Shown piece after piece: positions 7,925 to 10,106 of a DNA stretch of 10,106 bases (positions are counted from its first letter, which is position 1; each line of letters starts with the position of its first letter). The notes below the pieces were generated by a model, which had not been told where the DNA came from, did no database searches, and saw nothing but the letters and a program-made list of their open reading frames with translations. Source of the DNA: Zoogloeaceae bacterium (GTDB taxonomy: Bacteria > Pseudomonadota > Gammaproteobacteria > Burkholderiales > Rhodocyclaceae); the NCBI GenBank assembly GCA_031290535.1, contig JAITNI010000329.1:1-10106 (forward strand). Direction: 5' to 3'. A program made the position numbers and the translations under genes.

Positions 7925-8307
7925 AACAGGACTCCCCAGAGCACCCCGGTCAGAACAAGACTGACCCCGAACACAATGACCGCCGACTGCCGCGCCGATG
8001 GCAGTTCCGTTCCCACATGCACATCCAGCAGCAAAAAGCGGATGCCGGCGCAAAAATGATGCATGAAAGCCCAGATCAGCCCCGCCAGCACCACCTTGGC
8101 GAGCGGGTACGCGACCACGCCCCGGAAGGTCTCAAAACACTCCGGCGACGAGACGCTGGATTGGAAAAGCCAGATCAGCGGGCCAAGCAGCAAAAACAGA
8201 CCCACGCCGCTGGCGCGGTGGAGAATGGAGAGCTTGCCCGGAAGCGGCAAGCGAATCTGAAGAACATTCAGATATTTGGGACGCTTTTTGATGCATCCTT
8301 CTGTCAT
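7918..8307 (-). CDS. sdhC: Succinate dehydrogenase cytochrome b556 subunit C
   Basis: Membrane anchor subunit C of complex II (129 aa, as in E. coli), binding heme b and ubiquinone with SdhD. It contains the family motif SILHRASG, in which S27 and R31 correspond to the quinone-contacting residues of E. coli, and H84 in MHHFCAGIR, the axial heme ligand. Three membrane segments lie at about 32-50, 67-88 and 107-128. The E. coli residue after GIR is a second histidine (H91); here it is Phe, so that residue is not conserved. It is the first gene of sdhCDABE, with a strong Shine-Dalgarno AAGGAGG (8320-8314) 6 nt before the ATG. It overlaps sdhD by 7 nt and lies 126 nt downstream of the gntR stop, behind a terminator and its own promoter. 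Confidence 0.95.
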   Translation of the reverse strand: MTEGCIKKRPKYLNVLQIRLPLPGKLSILHRASGVGLFLLLGPLIWLFQSSVSSPECFETFRGVVAYPLAKVVLAGLIWAFMHHFCAGIRFLLLDVHVGTELPSARQSAVIVFGVSLVLTGVLWGVLLW

Positions 8308-8381
8308 AAAGTGCCTCCTTGAATGAGTCGAGGATTAAAAACGTGACAACCACAAGCCAGATCGCACGCGCAGGATTTTCG

Positions 8382-8409
8382 ATTATACATCCAAAAAACC
8401 ACCCGCAAA
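8382..8409 (-). promoter_or_regulatory. Predicted promoter of the sdhCDABE operon
   Basis: A perfect TATAAT (8387-8382) stands 74 nt before the sdhC ATG. With a 16-bp spacer the -35 would be TTTGCG (8409-8404), a poor match; TTGCGG (8408-8403, 15-bp spacer) is no better than 3 of 6. A strong -10 with a weak -35 is compatible with a promoter that needs an activator. The predicted start, near 8375, gives a leader of about 68 nt. The -35 zone overlaps the gntR terminator. Confidence 0.55.
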
Positions 8410-8433
8410 GCAGCCCCCCTGCCCTTCGGGCGG
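8393..8433 (-). terminator. Likely terminator of gntR
   Basis: Directly after the gntR TAG, CCGCCC (8433-8428) can pair with GGGTGG (8404-8399, one G-U pair). An inner hairpin GCAG/CTGC sits in the loop, and six T residues follow (8398-8393). An alternative small stem, GCCC-GAA-GGGC, competes for the left arm. The T6 tract makes termination plausible; it would separate gntR from the co-oriented sdh operon. Confidence 0.55.
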
Positions 8434-9201
8434 CTAGGTCAGTTCATTGAAATAGTGGTGCCGTTCCGTATTGTAAAAACCGCGCCGCCACTCCACCGGA
8501 CGATCGTAGGTGTAAGTGATGCGCTCCACCAGCAACAGGGGCGACCCCACCGCCACGCCCAGCCGGGAAGCCGCCGGTTCACGCGCCGACACGGCGCGCA
8601 GGCGCTCCTCGGCGCGAATCATCCGCACGCCGAACCAGCTTTCAAAAAGGTTATACAGCGAGCGTTCCTCGGCTTGCAGGCGTGCCAGTGTCAGGCCGCC
8701 AAAAATGTCGGCAGGCAAAAAGATTTCGTCCAGCACCACATGCTCGTCGGCAAAATCCAGAAAGCGCTCCAGCACCACCACGGCGTCGCCAGGCTGAATC
8801 TTGAGTGCCCGCGCCACCGCCTCGGAGGCCGTCGTATCAATACAGGAGAACGGCACGCTCTGAGCCTGACGCGGCACGCCATCATCGGCCACCAGACGCA
8901 AAAACCGGTAAAAGGCGCGTGGGTCGCTGTGGGTGGCCACAAACGTGCCCTTGCCCTGCCGACGCACCAGCAGGTTTTCCGTCGCCATTTCGTCAATGGC
9001 CTTGCGTACTGTGCCCTGACTGACGCCAAAACGCGCCGCCAGTTCCGCTTCGCTGGGGATCAACGCGCCCGGCCCCCACTCGCCTTCCACCAGCGCGCGC
9101 AGCATCAGCCCCTTGATCTGGCGATACAGGGGACTGAAGGTGGGGGACGCGGAAGGCAGCGCGGAATCGGAGGGGGGCAATGGCATAGGACGTGATTTCA
9201 T
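8434..9201 (-). CDS. GntR-family (HutC/UTRA type) transcriptional regulator, probable TCA-cycle gene regulator
   Basis: DNA-binding regulator of 255 aa. The N-terminal winged helix-turn-helix (about 24-90) shows the GntR signature: PLYRQIK, IPSEAELAARFGVSQGTVRKAID (48-70) and the wing RRQGKGTFVA (80-89). The C-terminal part (about 110-250), with VVLERFLDFADEHVVLDEIFLP and the end WRRGFYNTERHHY, matches a UTRA ligand-binding domain, which puts it in the HutC subfamily. UTRA domains bind small molecules; the ligand here is unknown. It lies between divergent mdh and co-oriented sdhCDABE, so control of these genes and of itself is a reasonable inference. Starts: GTG 9204 and ATG 9201 are adjacent, and an in-frame TGA at 9210-9208 limits the frame. 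I chose the ATG; there is no good Shine-Dalgarno. The first 22 residues (Pro/Ser-rich) look disordered. Confidence 0.88.
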   Translation of the reverse strand: MKSRPMPLPPSDSALPSASPTFSPLYRQIKGLMLRALVEGEWGPGALIPSEAELAARFGVSQGTVRKAIDEMATENLLVRRQGKGTFVATHSDPRAFYRFLRLVADDGVPRQAQSVPFSCIDTTASEAVARALKIQPGDAVVVLERFLDFADEHVVLDEIFLPADIFGGLTLARLQAEERSLYNLFESWFGVRMIRAEERLRAVSAREPAASRLGVAVGSPLLLVERITYTYDRPVEWRRGFYNTERHHYFNELT

Positions 9202-9231
9202 CACAAATCAAAAGCGGCGTCCATTCATTTC

Positions 9232-9247
9232 TATCTTATATAAGATA
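9232..9247. promoter_or_regulatory. 16-bp perfect palindrome, candidate operator for the GntR regulator
   Basis: TATCTTATATAAGATA is a perfect inverted repeat with no spacer, in the shared gntR-mdh intergenic region. GntR regulators act as dimers on short palindromes, and HutC-type sites often have an AT-rich TATA-like centre. It overlaps the predicted gntR -10 and ends 12 bp before the mdh -35. It may bind the neighbouring regulator; this is inferred from position and symmetry only. Confidence 0.6.
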
Positions 9248-9266
9248 TATAATTACACATTGACAC
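9237..9266 (-). promoter_or_regulatory. Possible gntR promoter
   Basis: On the minus strand GTGTCA (9266-9261, 4 of 6 to TTGACA), an 18-bp spacer and TATATA (9242-9237, 4 of 6 to TATAAT) would place a start near 9230, about 30 nt before the gntR ATG. The -10 lies inside the 16-bp palindrome and the -35 overlaps the mdh -35 on the other strand. Confidence 0.35.
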
Positions 9267-9288
9267 GCTCCGGGCGAACTCCTACTAT
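9260..9288 (+). promoter_or_regulatory. Predicted sigma70-type promoter of mdh
   Basis: A perfect TTGACA (9260-9265), a 17-bp spacer and TACTAT (9283-9288, 4 of 6 to TATAAT) face mdh. The predicted start, near 9295, gives a leader of about 110 nt. The only other box-like sequence, TATAAT at 9248-9253, has no -35 at the right distance. Confidence 0.7.
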
Positions 9289-9303
9289 TAAGCGCTTGTG
9301 CCG

Positions 9304-9323
9304 CCGCGCCCTTCGGGACGCGG
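9304..9323 (+). repeat. Hairpin in the mdh 5' leader
   Basis: CCGCGCCC (9304-9311) pairs with GGG (9315-9317) and CGCGG (9319-9323) across a TTC loop, with A9318 bulged, giving an 8-bp GC stem just after the predicted mdh start. No T run follows, so it is not a terminator. It may stabilise the mRNA 5' end; no known riboswitch was recognised. Confidence 0.45.
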
Positions 9324-9330
9324 ACGTGCC

Positions 9331-9363
9331 CGTGACGCCGGGGTCAAGCCTCAAGCGTGACGC
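9331..9363 (+). repeat. Short direct repeats in the mdh leader
   Basis: CGTGACGC occurs at 9331-9338 and again at 9356-9363. Between them lie adjacent heptamers TCAAGCC (9344-9350) and TCAAGCG (9351-9357). The copies are identical or differ by one base. They could be protein sites or chance in GC-rich DNA. Confidence 0.35.
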
Positions 9364-9405
9364 AAAAGAATCCTCATCCACCCAACCACTTTCAGGAGCC
9401 TGTCC

Positions 9406-10106
9406 ATGTCCAAATCCCCTCTGCGCGTTGCCGTCACCGGCGCCGCTGGCCAAATCGGCTACAGCCTTTTGTTCCGCATCGCCTCCGGCGAACTGCTCGG
9501 CAAAGATCAACCTGTCATCCTGCAACTCCTTGACCTGCCGCAGGCGCAAAAAGCCCTGCAAGGCGTCATCATGGAACTCGATGACTGCGCCTTCCCGCTC
9601 CTCGCCAGCGTCACCGCCAGCGAGGATCCCAATGTGGCCTTCAAGGATGCCGACATCGCGCTCCTGGTTGGCGCGCGTCCGCGTGGCCCCGGCATGGAAC
9701 GCGCCGACCTGCTGCAAGCCAATGGCGCGATTTTCACCGTGCAGGGCAAGGCCATCGCCGAAAACGCCAGGGAAACCGTCAAGGTGCTGGTGGTCGGCAA
9801 CCCCTGCAACACCAACGCCACCATTGCCCGCGCCGCCGCCATCAAGGTGGGACGCACCAATCCCGCCAATTACCACGGCATGTTGCGCCTTGACCACAAC
9901 CGGGCGCTGACCCAGTTGGCGCAAAAATCCGGGCGTCCGGTTTCCTCGCTGAAGCAACTGGTGGTCTGGGGCAATCACTCCCCCTCGATGTACGCCGATT
10001 ACCGCTTTGTCACCTCCAACGGCGACAAGGTGAAAGACCTCATCAACGACGCCGCCTGGAATAACGATGTCTTCCTGCCCACCGTCGGCAAGCGCGGCGC
10101 GGCCAT
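9406..10106 (+). CDS. mdh: Malate dehydrogenase, NAD-dependent (N-terminal part)
   Basis: Oxidises malate to oxaloacetate with NAD, supplying the substrate of the citrate synthase encoded in the same cluster. The first 233 codons are in the window, about 70 percent of a typical 325-330 aa protein; the rest lies beyond the right edge. The N-terminal Rossmann motif is [11 protein letters not shown] (10-20). The mobile active-site loop is [11 protein letters not shown] (89-99) with substrate-binding arginines, followed by GNPCNTN (131-137), LRLDHNRA (160-167; R161 and D163) and WGNHSP with the catalytic H191. These motifs mark the cytosolic-type MDH common in Betaproteobacteria and Xanthomonas rather than the E. 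coli-type enzyme. From memory of homologues, the segment [10 protein letters not shown] is about two residues shorter than usual. AGGAG (9394-9398) lies 7 nt before the ATG. It is divergent from gntR. Confidence 0.96.
   Translation, partial: MSKSPLRVAVTGAAGQIGYSLLFRIASGELLGKDQPVILQLLDLPQAQKALQGVIMELDDCAFPLLASVTASEDPNVAFKDADIALLVGARPRGPGMERADLLQANGAIFTVQGKAIAENARETVKVLVVGNPCNTNATIARAAAIKVGRTNPANYHGMLRLDHNRALTQLAQKSGRPVSSLKQLVVWGNHSPSMYADYRFVTSNGDKVKDLINDAAWNNDVFLPTVGKRGAA

Noticed and set aside
7925..8053. 43-codon N-terminal extension of sdhD
   Set aside because: It overlaps sdhC coding sequence and lacks family resemblance; the ATG at 7924 has a good ribosome site.
9248..9253. TATAAT on the plus strand as the mdh -10
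   Set aside because: The hexamer 17 bp upstream (TCATTT) does not resemble a -35, whereas TTGACA-17-TACTAT just downstream is a much better promoter.
9113..9910. 265-codon plus-strand frame overlapping gntR, its promoter region and mdh
   Set aside because: Out of frame with mdh, and its translation is low-complexity Pro/Ser/Arg without any motif. mdh itself, starting at 9406, has all MDH motifs.
9253..9978. 241-codon minus-strand frame antisense to mdh
   Set aside because: A shadow of mdh; no motif and no ribosome site in support.
1..10106. CRISPR, mobile elements, tRNA/rRNA, phage or defence genes
   Set aside because: Both strands are accounted for by TCA-cycle genes and short intergenic regions. 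No repeat arrays, transposase motifs or RNA gene structures were seen.

Overview
The window is a GC-rich proteobacterial chromosome segment that holds most of a TCA-cycle gene cluster. The layout matches the arrangement I know from Betaproteobacteria: mdh, divergent from a GntR-family regulator, followed by sdhC-sdhD-sdhA-sdhB-sdhE-gltA-sucA-sucB. Genus cannot be set from this sequence. The Mdh variant (motifs [11 protein letters not shown] and WGNHS), the separate SdhE protein and the hexameric-type citrate synthase all fit a beta- or neighbouring gammaproteobacterium.

Reading along the minus strand from right to left: a HutC/UTRA-type GntR regulator (9201-8434) ends in a likely intrinsic terminator. 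This abuts a promoter with a perfect TATAAT box for the succinate dehydrogenase operon. sdhC, sdhD, sdhA, sdhB and sdhE (8307-4818) are packed tightly, with overlaps or gaps of at most 12 nt. A strong hairpin-plus-T6 terminator sits inside the last codons of sdhE. Then come citrate synthase gltA (4735-3440), another long GC hairpin, 2-oxoglutarate dehydrogenase E1 sucA (3340-515) and the first 164 codons of E2 sucB (492 to the window edge). On the plus strand at the right edge is mdh (9406 onward, cut by the edge). It has a good sigma70-type promoter and a leader of about 110 nt.

Together the genes cover 2-oxoglutarate to succinyl-CoA (SucAB, with lpd presumably beyond the left edge), succinate to fumarate (SdhCDAB, with SdhE inserting the FAD), malate to oxaloacetate (Mdh) and oxaloacetate to citrate (GltA). 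The catalytic and cofactor residues I can check are intact, and no gene looks broken.

The least explained parts are regulatory. A perfect 16-bp AT-rich palindrome lies between gntR and mdh and overlaps the predicted gntR -10. Hairpins divide the cluster at sdhE/gltA and gltA/sucA. I see no mobile element, CRISPR array, RNA gene or defence system, and no gene-free stretch over 300 bp; the longest is the 204-bp gntR-mdh intergenic region. In gene content this is an ordinary core-metabolism region.
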